DNA of 64,000 bases from Monilinia fructicola (GCA_008692225.1 VICG01000004.1:1-64000), one strand, 5' to 3'; shown: positions 49,426 through 60,912, counted from the first letter of the stretch. The notes: generated by a model not told the origin, from the sequence alone. Translations and numbers: made by a program.

Positions 49426-51045
49426 CAGAGTAGAACGAGTGGAGAGAAAAAGGGCTGATACTACTCCGTACAGTATTGTACTGTACAGTAAGATACTTCT
49501 CTGTACAGTGTACAGTGTACAGTGAGTGTACAGTTACTATGTACAGTAGTTACGAATCTACCGTCGACGGTCGACGGTCTACGGTCTACGACTATCTCCT
49601 GTATCCACACACTCACTCCTGCACTCTGCAGTCATGACGGTAACCTTATCAGTCACTAGTCGTATCAATACTCGATCACTTCCGGTAAGTCCAGCCTGCC
49701 TGCCTCTCACCTGCCTTCCGTGCTTAACTTTTCACAGCCACAGTAGAAAAAGCCAAAATTGTTCTTTGGATCCACTTCTATGAGTCTACGGAGTAGTGCA
49801 ACCTTACAATCTGTATGGATTAACATGGTAAGAGCGGTTTGCAGCGGGATCGAAGAGTTTGAGAAGGATGAGGAAGGAAGGATCCATAATTGTCAGTACT
49901 GTAGGTAGCTCGCTCATTATTAGTCAGCTTGAATTGGACCGAAATCGCAGTTTGCTTGAAGGAGAAGAAGGAGAAGAACATTGGTAATCTTACCTAGTAG
50001 GTCCACGGGTATATTGGATAGTACTCCGCTCTGTATATACTGTACAATGTACATAATAGGTATTAGATAATACCATCAGATAATACCTAATTAGTCGGCA
50101 ATAAGTCCTTACCTTACTCGAATACTTTACTCTACTACCTACTATACCACTGGGTATGCCGTACTAGCACTTCCTACCGGTCGACCTACCTGCCTACCTA
50201 CTCTAGGATGACTCTAGTATATAATCACTCTACTACTCGAGTACTGCACCCCCTTCACTATCTACCTACCCAGTACCTACTGGTCATCCAAGTCCCATCG
50301 TGACCATGACCATAATCATGCCTCTTCTATTACTGTACAGTGTACAGTGTACACCCATTATACTGTGACCTACTACTGTACTCTGTACTCCGTACTTATG
50401 ATACCCGTGGACATACATGTGCTGACTGTCCCTCTCCAAGGATCTAGACCTTCATAAGCTGCAGTCGGTGAACTCGCTTCCTATCGGCTTAGAATGAATG
50501 AATGAGTGAATGAATGAACGACTTTTAAGGTTAATGACTTGGCTTATCAACCCAGCGAACGAAATATGAGACGAAATATTATCGTACCCGCACCGGAGAG
50601 GGAACTTATCTTGATAGATTGATGGACGAATTAATGGAACCTCCAGGCTTGGAAATGATTGATCGTTTAATTGATTGATTTACCACATAATTTTACATAC
50701 TCGTATTTTGGTTGAGGAGTTTAACCTTATTAGGTAGTTTTATTAGGTAGTTTCATCAGGCAGTTTTATTAGGTATTTTAGCTATGTACTCTGTATATAT
50801 TCATGTATCCAAGAAAGAAAATAGATGAGTTTTGGACGAAAGGGGTGTGGATTGATAATCTTGACTAGCCAGCTAATAAGCCAGGATTCTAAGCTAATGA
50901 CTAAGCTAAATCCATCATGTGATTAGTGATAAAACCACCCCTTCATCTATCCACGACCTCGGGATTATTTGTAAGATTATCAACGTTGACAATTCTTCTT
51001 TACTTAACAAAAGCGATTAGTAAAGCAGATAAACAGATGAAAGCA

Positions 51046-51082
51046 GACCAATCAACCAATCAACCAATCAACCAATCAACCA
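51046..51082. repeat. (CCAATCAA)n octamer repeat
   Basis: Four to five tandem CCAATCAA units. CCAAT is also a CCAAT-binding-complex motif, but in this gene-free position simple sequence is the likelier reading. Confidence 0.85.
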
Positions 51083-51699
51083 AAGAATCAAACAACCGTC
51101 ACAAACTACTAGTATCTAATGGCTGTGCTGGCGTTTCAGCTTTCGACTAAGGATGCTCCTACAAGGCCAAAAGGAGTCCCTCTCTCTCTCTCCAGGGCTC
51201 TCTCTGTGTGTGAGTTAGCTAGATTTTTGTGGAGGATTGAAGCTCATGCGACGTGGCTGGCTGGCTTTGGTAGGTTACACATTGTGAATTTGTGAGTGTG
51301 GCTTGGACCGAAAAGACCTCTTGGACCGACCACCACCCATATCCAAACATCGCCACACTGGATCTTCGAAATTGCACTTGAAAGAATGATGGGTAGGTGT
51401 AGGATGCCTTTACTCTGTAGATCCCAGAGTTTCTCGAGAAGAAATGTATGTTCTAATTGGATGGCCATGTCAATGTCAATGTCTTTGATAACCTAATCAA
51501 CAACAATCATATCCTTATTATCTCTTGATGTTCTCGCGTTTTTGAAGGTAACCTTGTAGTCTATGAACGATACTCATATCTACGAGACCTGTTGGATCCG
51601 TCATCCAACAGCCCCTTTCTCTTGTGCTCTGGACTCTGGACTTGAGGACATGATCATATGTATCGAAACCGTTACCGCCGTCTGGTCTAGCAGAGCAAA

Positions 51700-52345
51700 G
51701 ATAAATCATTCATCCTGTTGCCAGTCCTTGGAAAGAGCTATCCGTGTTTGAGGTATATTCGTATGGTTACCGGGTTTTGAAAAAAAAAGAAAACCTTCCA
51801 TTTGTGAAAGGATGTTAATTTTTGAAGCTACAACATATATCCACCCTGTGGCCGGTCTCTTGACAAAGACTAGGTATCCATTTTGAATACATCTATTTTG
51901 TTGCCGGTCCTTGATATAGGCTACCCGCTTTGAAGGTAGATAGATGTATTTCCATCATGTTCTTGAGAGCAAAGATCATTCATCCCGGTGCCAGTCATTG
52001 CAAAAGACTATACATTTTCAAGGCACAGGCATCTTGAGGGTATAGGTATATATACTTGTTGTTACCAGTCTTTGGGAAAGACTATCCATTTTGAAGGTAT
52101 AGGTATGTTCATATCGTTTACCACTTCTTGCAAAAGACCATCCATTTTGAAGAGAGATTCATTTGAAGGTATGAATATACCCTATTGCCGCCCCTTAAAC
52201 AGAGACTATCCAATCTTGAGGCATATACATACATCTTTACCATTCCTTGGAAAAGAGCATCCGTTGTTGAGGTATATCATCAGTCTTGTTGCTTGTCTTT
52301 GCAAGAAGAGACTACCTAGGTACCTAGTACCTAGTATCCATCTTG
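51700..52345. repeat. Degenerate roughly 65-75 bp tandem minisatellite, about 9 units
   Basis: Units follow the pattern TTGTTGCCAGTCCTTGGAAA - GAC/GCTATCCATTTTGAAGGTA - TAGGTAT, repeated with many substitutions (for example starts near 51714, 51850, 51898, 51990, 52060, 52120, 52190, 52240, 52290). The frame that spans 51988-52374 exists because of this repeat and is unlikely to be a gene. It ends at an ACCTAGGTACCTAGTACC palindromic cluster. Confidence 0.75.
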
Positions 52346-53011
52346 AAGGTGTTGATAATAACATCCGCGAATAATGTGAGAAGACTTTAGCACTCGCTCA
52401 CGGGACTTTCACAGGCAACCCCCATGGACGATGATGAATCTTGGTAGGTATAATTACCTAGTAATCATAATAAAATTAAGATCAATGCTAACCTTGGAAT
52501 AACCAAGTCTATCTCATCACAGCAGCAATCTGGACAATGAAAATGAATGAAAATCAAAAAAAGCTAGGAAGAAGTTCAATCAAAAGACAACTCATCCATT
52601 CATCCATCAATCCATCAGTCAACCAATATTGCTGCAAACATCATCATGTGATTGACTGTCTGCACTACCTAGTACGTACTGGTGGTACAATGATTATGGT
52701 TGGCTTAGGTAATCACCGTCATCTCTTCACAGCAGCATCCTTATAGAAACTCTGATGAGATAAACTTCAAGTCCTCAAGTCGTCAAGTCGTCCATATCTA
52801 CACATTTGTCAAATCATTACCACCATAAAATACAAATTCGGGGTTGTCTATATATTGCGATCAACCTCCTCTCTTCAACAACTCATCATCTAGAGTACCT
52901 TCCCTCTTCTCATAATCTCCAGATATATTATTCTGTTTCGATAATCACTTGAAATCGTTGTCCATTTGCTTGGGCTTTCGGTATTTATATCCATATTCAG
53001 CATCAACAATC

Positions 53012-54197
53012 ATGCGACTTCCCTACCTCCCTACTGAAGCCGCATTCCTTTCCGCCCTTTTATTCCCCCTTTTATCTAGTGCCCTTGGAAATCTAGACTG
53101 CAAGAACATAGTTGTCGACGGGAAACATTTTGATTTGGGCGCATTAGGTGGACCACGATCGGCATTGCATAGCATTGAAGATTACGTTGGCGATGAAGCG
53201 AGAGGATGGACGAACACAACATACACAATCGATATCTGCCAGGCTATAGTTAAGAAGGGATTTTATGAGTGCCCGGGTGGGACAAGAGGTAACGTCTTTC
53301 CCTATTCATGTCTCGTTGAACGTGAGCCACGAGCTGGTTGATTGTGTGGCACCTGAAAGGTTTCGCTTTATTAACATATATATATACGAACTAGTCTGCG
53401 GCATTACACATGTCATCAACGAAGAAGAAGGGTCAGATGCAACACAACAAATTGTCCCATTCGCAGGCGAACTAGAAAATTACGGAGGAGGTCCTCTCAA
53501 TGCTAAATTGGAACGACTGAGTAACTCCAAAGCCCATTCAGATGCAGACAAGGAAGGGTTACGTATAGAGCTAGGTGGTGGGTTCATCGGTCGAGGAAAG
53601 GACAAGAGACCTCAAAAAGCCATCGTGGAATTCATTTGCGATGCGAACCGGACTGGATTGGAAAATTTGTGGGTTCCGCCAGAGCCGAAACACAAGGAGA
53701 AGGGTAGTCTCCATGAGAGAGAAGGAAATGGCGGGGGTGAAGTGATCGGGGCGCCAGGTAATGATTCGAGTCTCCAGTTCTTGAGACTGGATAAGGATAA
53801 GGGTGATGCCGATATCCTAAGATTGACATGGCTCACAAAGCATGCTTGTGAGAATGGGCCAAAGGATGATAAGGAGGACAAGAAAAGCTCTCATTGGGGT
53901 TTCTTTACTTGGTTCATTATTGTGTATGTCTTGATCCCCTATCTGCTTGTTTTTGCCTCTCGCGCAAAAAACAGTGCTGCAAAGCTAATATTTTCCACCA
54001 GAGCCTTTCTCTCAACGGCCGCTTATTTAATATTCGGCTCCTGGCTCAATTACAATAGATATGGCGCACGGGGCTGGGATCTCCTTCCTCATGGCGATAC
54101 GATCCGCGACGTTCCACACTTACTAAAGGACTGGTCTAGAAGGGTTCTGAGTACTATACAAGGTGGTGGGAGTAGAGGGGGTTATGCGGCTGTATAA
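53012..54197 (+). CDS. ATG27: Autophagy-related protein 27 (type I membrane protein, 333 aa)
   Basis: Transmembrane cargo-receptor-like protein that helps Atg9 vesicle traffic to the phagophore. Exons: 53012-53288, 53395-53923, 54002-54197. N-terminal signal peptide (MRLPYLPTEAAFLSALLFPLLSSALG). The lumenal mannose-6-phosphate-receptor-like domain follows, with Cys pairs (LDCKNIVVDGKHFDLGALGG, YTIDICQAI, VCGITHVINEEEG, VEFICDANR, KHACENGPK). TM segment near aa 269-289 (WGFFTWFIIV + AFLSTAAYLIFGSWLNYNRY). The C-terminus ends GYAAV, a YxxPhi-type sorting signal as in yeast Atg27 (YSAV). The third-exon boundary is chosen because the 78-nt intron (GTATGT...CACCAG) has no stop and would otherwise insert 26 residues into the TM region. 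Confidence 0.9.
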
Positions 54198-55805
54198 CGG
54201 AACAGACGGCGACGAGGGGAGATAGAGAAACCCATATCTACTGGGACTACAATATCTGAAATCAGCTGTCAGAACGCAATTGAAACAGCGACTAGGAGTT
54301 AGGTATTTTCGGTGGAAGGCATCGATTTTGTATATCAATTAATCATCTTGTTTTCTGTTTGTCTTTTGGTGTTAATTGTATCCCTTTTTTTCGGTGTTTT
54401 GAGCTTCTCTGTCTTGGCGCAGTTTCAATAAGATCTTGTTACTGACGTGTAGCTTGTGGACAGCCATGAAAATGGCGCTGGTCTTGCAATATAGTCTGGG
54501 TAAATCAGGTTGTGTCGATGCTCTGCTTTCCCCTCCTCCCTTTTTCACTGGGCGTTTTTCCAAATTCCTCGAAATTTTCAGATGTTTTGATAACTAATTT
54601 TGGCTATGGTGTTTCGAGAAGTCTCGCATCGATTTGATTTGATGAGTGGGTTCAAGTCATTCCCAGGAAGCCCTACAGCAGTCCTGGGGGCCTTCTATGA
54701 GGCTAAACCTTTGAGTCATTGCGGTTATCTAACTCAGCATCCGATGTCAATTATTGAGACTAGAATAGATTTGATTGCCTACGCCCGCTCGTCTTTCTTT
54801 TTCTGTACCTGCATTAAAGCGCAAAGGCTCATTGCATATGCAGTGGGCGTGCGTTGGAGCTAGAATACATTTGCCCAGCCTTGCTCAGTCGAACTCAGGG
54901 ACATACGAATTTGGGGAACGCGAAAACTTGGAACTCTTCACCTGGGCAATACTGTCTATACAAATTGATGAAGAGATTTGCATATCCTAGACATGGCTAT
55001 AATTTTGGATTCATTTTGTTCTGTTCTTCTAAAACCCTTAGTTTCAGGCATGCTTCCTCGAAACTTCTTATCAAGCATCTATGAAAAGCTTTCTCGGCCA
55101 ATACAGTCTCAATTGAACCCGACATACAGCTCTCCTGGAGTTATTGGCTGCATTAACCAATCAATTAGCAAAATGCAGACTGGCAGAAAGGGAAGAAAAA
55201 CTTATGTCTGTACTGCGATTATTTTCTGGTTCTCTCTTCGTGGTACAGTCAAACTAATTGGAGAGGCTGCTGCATGTAATCAGAACGGAGCAGGTCAATA
55301 TCACCGACATATGGAGAAATCCGGCTTCAAAAGATTACTGTGGTGAGGGCATTATCTCGCGGGAGAATCATGTATTGGTAGCAAGTAATCACAAACATAT
55401 GTGCAACGTGTTAGAAGGCTCTGCAGGAAACTCAATCAGCTTTATTCTCTTCGCTTCACTCGGTGGTCATTTCAGCTGGCTGCTTATGATCGAATGGAAT
55501 CAATTACGCGATAATATCTTACAGCCTTATAAGATTACCTAGGTATATCTTACATGCTACAAGAGATGTAAAGAGAGGCTTGAATTCGTGGGGTCCACCG
55601 AGTACAATGCCCCAAATGCCCCAAATGCCCCATTTGAATTTTCAGTCTGTCCATGAAGCTTTTCTGTAAGTACCAATTGATCCAACTACAGCTAAGCTAC
55701 GCTCTGTTATAAGTAGTTGTTGAAAGAATCATTCCAAATACCTCTAATTATATTCTCATCTTCAATTAGAGCATCATTCGTCTCAAAAGCCCTAGACCCA
55801 TCACG
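54198..55805. other. Gene-free stretch (1.6 kb)
   Basis: Overlapping frames of 70-120 codons at about 54600-55540 have no recognisable domain, start context or conserved pattern, and I do not call them. Contains three tandem GCCCCAAAT units at 55607-55634. Confidence 0.45.
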
Positions 55806-56731
55806 ATGCCAGAGTCAAGCCAACCTTCTTCCCCCCCACCTGCTTACATCAACCGTAGTGGTGTCTCTGCGACCCACATTGATATAATTCATATAGATTC
55901 TGAAGGGAGTTCCACGGAGTCAACCATCCCACAAGTTGTTTCAATTACTCACGAGATACCACAAGACCAAGTTTTGGAGATTCAACCTGTAGATAAACAA
56001 AATGGCAACAATCCAGCCACTTCTGCAGCATCATCGGGTTCCGGTACAGCAGAAAGCATCAGAACTAATTCTGACAAATTGATATCAAAACTCGAGCAGG
56101 TGATTCAGCATTTAGAGTCATCACAGGAGGATCGACTCATTGAACGACTCGAGGCTGCTCTTTCTCGGCAAACGGAGGGAGATCTCGGTCGGTCAAGTTC
56201 GAAGAGAGACCCCCGGAAACCAATTAAGCTCAAAGACGCAGTTGGGAGACGATTCAACTTTCCTTATTATCGATGTGAAACGTGGGCAGTAAGTAGGATC
56301 CTGACGGTTCGAACGTCTGCCATGATTAAAGCCATTAACATCTACAGGGAATGGAGGAACTCATCCAAGCAGCCTTCAAACATGTTGATATTATAGGGCC
56401 TCATGTCAACGAGGGTCATTACAATATCATGACCTCTGCCGGCGAAGTCATTCTCCCTCAACTCTGGGAAGATCATGTGCAACCTGGATTGGAGATTTCC
56501 ATGTCAATGTGGCCAATTTCTCTCCCTAAACCGATAATTCCCTCGCCGCCACCAGCTGCACCCATTCATGTAATCGTTGATAGCTTGCCTGGGCCACCAC
56601 CACTATTCCATTCCCATCCTCCACCCAGATACAATCTGGACAATCTGGACAATGATTCGATTGTCTCTGCGAAGAAGGGATCTTGTGGGCTATGGCGAAA
56701 AGTGAAGGGCGTATTTACGAGAAATAAGTAA
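55806..56731 (+). CDS. Ubiquitin-like-domain protein (fungal ULD type, 288 aa)
   Basis: Two exons, 55806-56288 and 56348-56731 (GTAAGT...CTACAG). Residues 1-100 are Ser/Pro/Thr rich and disordered. A helix follows with SIRTNSDKLISKLEQVIQHL and ERLEAALSRQ. Then comes the conserved module KPIKLKDAVGRRFNFPYYRC, ETWAGMEELIQAAFKHVDII, NIMTSAGEVILPQLWEDHVQPG and MSMWPISLP, the beta-grasp ubiquitin-like domain found in many fungal proteins. The C-terminus is proline-rich (PPPAAPIHVIVDSLPGPPPL) and basic (GLWRKVKGVFTRNK). The domain probably mediates protein contacts; no catalytic residues. Biological role unknown. Confidence 0.85.
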
Positions 56732-57383
56732 GTCTTGGGAGAATTACTTGAAATGAAGACTTGAACTGATAGCATATCAGGCGAACAAATTATGATTCCG
56801 ACAGCTGCGAATCGATCGCTGATGATTAGTTCAAAGTTCATCTGTATTCCTCAAGTATCAACTTTAGCAGTGTCCACTCATATGGTTATAGAATTATGCG
56901 CGACAGGTATGCAGTTGAACTGTTTGTGTTCCAGTAGAAATGGTTGTTGGTTGTTCACTTATTCCTTTTGATTATAAATGGGAGTGATTAGAGACCTAAA
57001 GTTGAGATTTTCAACCTCGTAACATCACTATTGCCAAACGCATTATGATAATGTAGAGGCGGAAAATCAATGGTTTTCATTACTATGGGAGAAAAGAGTG
57101 GGCGAAGTTTCCAGGTATTTCGAAATTCTATCTAATTCGTATTGCTAAACTCGAGAATAACAATTCATTGATTTCTCTCCTGCCTCCAATAATCCAGACC
57201 AAGCTTCCACAGCATCACATCTGGTAGACCGTCAAGACCTTTCACAAAAATATGCTTGACTACCTACTTATACTTTAGCAAAAAGGAGGAATGTACCTAC
57301 CCAAACATTCAAGGCGTCAACTCACACCACCCAGCTGGCAATGAAGCATCAAAAAATACAAAAAAAATACAAAAAAGATATGA
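56732..57383. other. Intergenic region
   Basis: Nothing recognised except A-rich runs at 57350-57378, which on the minus strand are T6-T8 runs just 3' of the tRNA-like gene and could serve as an RNA polymerase III terminator. Confidence 0.5.
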
Positions 57384-57539
57384 TACTCCGGGTGGGACTC
57401 GAACCCACAGCTTTCGACGGTCATAATGATCTGAGTTATCAGGATCAATATAAGATCGACACGCTAACCATTCTGTGAATTCTTGATTAGTATGAAATAT
57501 TGTTTGAATGGGTTGGGATCACTTACGCGTCACCGGGTG
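57384..57539 (-). tRNA. Interrupted tRNA-Ile(UAU)-like gene
   Basis: Minus strand, 5' to 3'. Acceptor 5' CACCCGG (57539-57533), T8 G9, D-stem ACGC, then a 54-nt insert (57526-57473). It resumes with D-loop AATGGTTA, D-stem GCGT and G26. Anticodon stem TCGAT, loop C-T-TAT-A, and a 29-nt intron at the canonical 37/38 site (57448-57420) come next. Then C38, stem GTCGA, variable AAGCT, T-arm GTGGG-TTCGAGT-CCCAC, acceptor CCGGAGT and discriminator A. TGACGCAATGGTTAGCG is the usual tRNA-Ile(UAU) D-arm once the insert is removed. T-runs follow at the 3' end. The outer three acceptor pairs do not match (CAC against AGT), so it may be a decaying copy. The insert begins GTAAGTG, contains TACTAATC and ends CACAG. 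Confidence 0.6.
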
Positions 57540-58076
57540 GTTCATGTTTGGCATGTTTGGCATGTTTGATGGGTTTTGTGTGCTTTTCTGGATATTTAAC
57601 TATCCATGGTCTATGGATAGGTGCGGTGAGATGGGAAGGATGGGAAGGGACGGGAAGCAGTGAATTGATGTGGAATTTCAGAGGGTGAGGTAGCCTCGGA
57701 ACCCGTCAGTACGCGGAAGCACTTCTACCTATGGAAGATATGATATGATATGACAGATATGATATGGTGGTTTGGGAAGGAACTATTCATGAAAGGTTTT
57801 GCTTGGTATAGCATCAGTTTGAGCCAGAGTCGCAAAGTTGCAGAGTTAAGGATTTGAGTAAATTCTTTCATTACTCATGTTTGGCTTGTCATTTCCAAGT
57901 TCATGTGCTCTTCCTCCCACAATTTCTGTCCTGGTGTTGAGATATTCAACACCATTGCTCTGTACCACTTCCTTGGTTCATTCATTCATATGGCCTATTG
58001 TGTAAATGTTCCCCGCCATTCAATCGACTCTACGCTTCTTTCCAAGCATATCCTGATATGCTCTTTCAAGAAGCAA
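57540..58076. other. Intergenic region
   Basis: No supported gene. Contains a GGCATGTTTGGCATGTTTG direct repeat at about 57550-57570 and GATATGATATGA units near 57737-57766. Confidence 0.45.
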
Positions 58077-59971
58077 TCAATACAAAAATCTAAATCCTCT
58101 TTCAACAGCAACTTCCTCACCTTCACCTTCCTCGACGCTTCTTCCAGGGCCTGCTCTGCTATTTACTCCTTCAATGATCTCTCCACGATCCAACTTCTTG
58201 TTCAAATTCATCAAGTGGAACCGTAGTATCGTCGCAAATATGATTGAGACTACGGACATCGAAAGGTTTACATACATTGCCTTGGCATAGCGAGGTGCAT
58301 CAGTATCTATGGGAGAAAGTTAGAACGTGTCAAGACTAATGGTTGGAACGCATATCGAAGGGACCCAGGGGTTTTGAATCACCGAAACAGTACTCACTAG
58401 GATATAGGTATGGTGAATAGATCTGGGCAACATTACTCAAGGCGTTGATACCTGCAAGAGCAGCAGCTCGCTTAGATGGAGGTCGAGGAAGTACTATGTC
58501 TGATTAGTTGTGGAATTCTTCCCAGGGTCTCTGACTCAACGCACCATTCGAAATCCAACTGAGCGCAACCACATATCCCGAATAATTCGCCCCGACCATA
58601 AGACACATGGCCAGATACCTCGGTGCAAATTTAGTTGTGCCGGCGGCTATTGCGAAACTGATGAATGCCAAGACCGGAGGCAGGGCAATATGCAAATACC
58701 TTTCGCCCGTTGCATCTGCGTGCCATGCGTTGCAGAGAATAGCAATGACGGCGATGAGATACGGTGGTGTGGTCAAGAGAAGCGTTGTGATATTGTTCTT
58801 GCCCAAACCTTTTACAACCGATGGGAACAGGGTTGTAACGGTACCTGCAGAAGTAAATCCATAGATGGTGGCGAGTAAAAGCCAAGCTTTGGGATCTTTT
58901 GCCGCAAGCTTGGCACCGTGTAAGAATGTCTGCTGCTTGCTATCAACCCAGTCATCTTGTCCAATATCTTCCTCGAGTCTCCAAGCCGCGAGCTCCTTCT
59001 CATCTTCGGAGAGCCAACTTGTCGTTCTTGGCAGATCGGGGAGGATAAAGAAGGCGAAGAGGGCAATGAAGACCTAAGTTTGTTAGTATGTCGTTCCGAA
59101 AGACTTGCTTGAAATTTTTGGAAGATAGGAGATGGGAACTTACTGTAATAGCGCCCTCGACGATGAAAAGCCACCTCCAAGCACTGAGTCCTCTCGCTCC
59201 ATTTAACCCATTGGTTATACCTGCGGATATCAAGCCCGAGAAGGCACCTGAAAGCAGTGATCCTGAGTAAAGGAAAGCCGTTCTCTTAACTAGCTCTTTT
59301 CGCGTGTACCAAGCTGAAAGATAGTACAAACATCCGGGCTAAAATCATATTAGGATGATGAAATGGCGTAGTAGGTTAGCGAGAAAGGAACAAGTGATGG
59401 CTCACAAAATAAGCTGCTTCGACAAAGCCAAGGATGAATCTACAGGCGAGCAAGCCACCGTACGTTTGGCATGCAGCTGTGGCTCCCGAAATAAGTCCCC
59501 AAACTACCATACATCCGGGCAGATACAGCGATGGTTTTCCGAGCTTGTTCAAAAGAAGATTGGATGGTACTGTTGATATCCAAGTCAGTTACGAGCTTCC
59601 TCGTTGCCAATGAGGTAGAGTTACCTTGCATGAGCAAATATCCCACAAACAAGATGCTAACAGAAGTCTGAAACTGTTCTCCTGTCATTTTCAGGTCTTT
59701 TTCCAGTCCCGCTAGTTTCGCGGCTGCAATATTGTTTCTATCAAGGTAGTTCATGATGTATATAAGAAACCACCATAGGAAGCAGTCTCGTATCGACTTT
59801 CCTCCTCAAGGAATTTTCTGTTCTCTCGCGATCTTCAGGTGTAAGATTGCGAACATATGCTGGAATGCGGCTGGATTTGTCGGGTGTTGAGGATGCATCT
59901 TCCACAAGTTCAACATCATTAGATTGGATCTTGGTGTCTATATCAGTTGCGGGAACGCCAGCGGTTGCCAT
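58077..59971 (-). CDS. MFS transporter, anion:cation symporter (allantoate permease-like), one frame break
   Basis: 12-helix ACS-family importer of organic anions or vitamins (DAL5/TNA1/VHT1-like). Minus-strand exons: 59971-59625, 59569-59406, 59338-59144, 59073-58545, 58493-58398 and 58306-58077; about 519 aa. Motifs: LRRKVDTRLLPMV, MNYLDRNNIAAAKLAGLEKD, GYLLMQVPSNLLLNKLG, RFILGFVEAAYFPGCLYYLS, WYTRKELVKRTAFLYSGSLL and FAPRYLAMCLMVGANYSGY. In the first exon the frame slips by +1 between ...LLPMVV and LIYIMNYLDRNN, at the GTTTC/GAAAC site (59767-59771); dropping one T restores homology. Everything else is intact. Either an assembly error or a recent loss. Lies next to the adenylate-forming reductase, same strand, 0.94 kb away. 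Confidence 0.84.
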
Positions 59972-60912
59972 CGCTCATAGGAGGTAGTCTCTGTAGTATT
60001 GGAGGAATCGGATCTACTAAAGCGATGCTGTAGGTCTAGCACTTTAGCTTGAGCTCGTATGAATACAAAGAACTTTCAGGACCGACCTGTTATTGATATC
60101 TCTTGAGGCCAGATCTAGATAGATGAAAGCTTGATATTTTCTATTATCGATGAGAGCTATCGAAGCTATAAAGAGCCTTGGAACGTATAGACAGGGAAAC
60201 TGCTCAAATGTGCGGGGCCCCGCACTTCTTCTCCATTACCCCACGGCTCACGGAAAAGTGAATGGCAATATTTTTTCGTAGGCATACAGCAAATGACCAC
60301 ATTTCAGTACTTACCCCAAAGATTCATATCCGGTCGTGCAAGGGTTTGAGTATGGAACCGACATATCCGCTCGGCTACTGTCGTAAACTATCCTGAATTT
60401 AGCTTTTTAGGTGAACCGAGCTAGGGAGCAAGGAGGATTCTGTGACCGGAAATGTCAAGTATACGGTGTGGGGAAGTGGACAATCAGCAAAGCTTGTTAT
60501 GTGAAATCCAATACTATGGATGAGACTTTCGGGGACCAATATTTGGTACAGTAGACAGGCATGTTATGGAACATAAACAAGGCAGGGCTCTGCTGTTAAC
60601 CTATCACATCCAGCTCAATGCGTCATTTTATCCGATGAGTGCTGCCTGTATATTGAAAAGCTTGTTGGCAGATTTTATATCATCGCGGTGTCTCAGTGGT
60701 CAAAGTGTAACATGGGAATGCAGTAATGGTTGTGCGTGATAGGTGAGAACAAGGTACCCTGCATGAACTCGGAATTCCACGAGATACGAAATACTCTAGT
60801 TTAACCATTCAAGTTGCTTCTAGGCTTGGGAAACTGACAATGTCATGCGTGATAAATTATGTTCAGAAATGACACTACATAAAAAAGTAAGAATAGGGTT
60901 ACAACAGGATGA
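59972..60912. other. Intergenic region, reductase 3' end to MFS promoter
   Basis: Should contain the promoter of the minus-strand MFS gene and the terminator of the minus-strand reductase. No coding sequence or repeat recognised. Confidence 0.5.

Larger units (their letters stand above)
48660..53011. other. Long gene-free, repeat-rich intergenic region (4.3 kb)
   Basis: No coding sequence I can support. It is dense in short repeats: GAGCGAGAGCGAGAGCGAGA near 48880; GGGTAGT units at 49371-49425; TGTACAGT clusters at about 49490-49550 and 50330-50360; overlapping GTCGACGGT/CTACGGT units near 49560-49592; CCAATCAA units at 51046-51082; a CT/GT tract near 51180-51215; and a degenerate roughly 65-75 bp tandem repeat at 51700-52345. 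CCTAGGTA-type palindromes recur. Confidence 0.6.

Noticed and set aside
51988..52374. 128-codon frame
   Set aside because: Spans the degenerate tandem repeat; its open state follows from the repeat unit, and the protein resembles nothing.
54600..55542. Overlapping plus-strand frames of 70-122 codons
   Set aside because: No family resemblance, no splice structure joining them, and typical chance frames for this composition.
57384..57720. Minus-strand protein gene using the 57526-57473 intron (MPNMPNMNHPVT... into the tRNA-like region)
   Set aside because: The downstream part is fully explained by tRNA-Ile(UAU) structure, and the short protein ends in poly-Phe from the T-runs. Kept only as an alternative origin of the intron signals.
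58510..58878. Plus-strand frames opposite the ACS transporter
   Set aside because: Antisense shadows of exon 5 of the minus-strand transporter.
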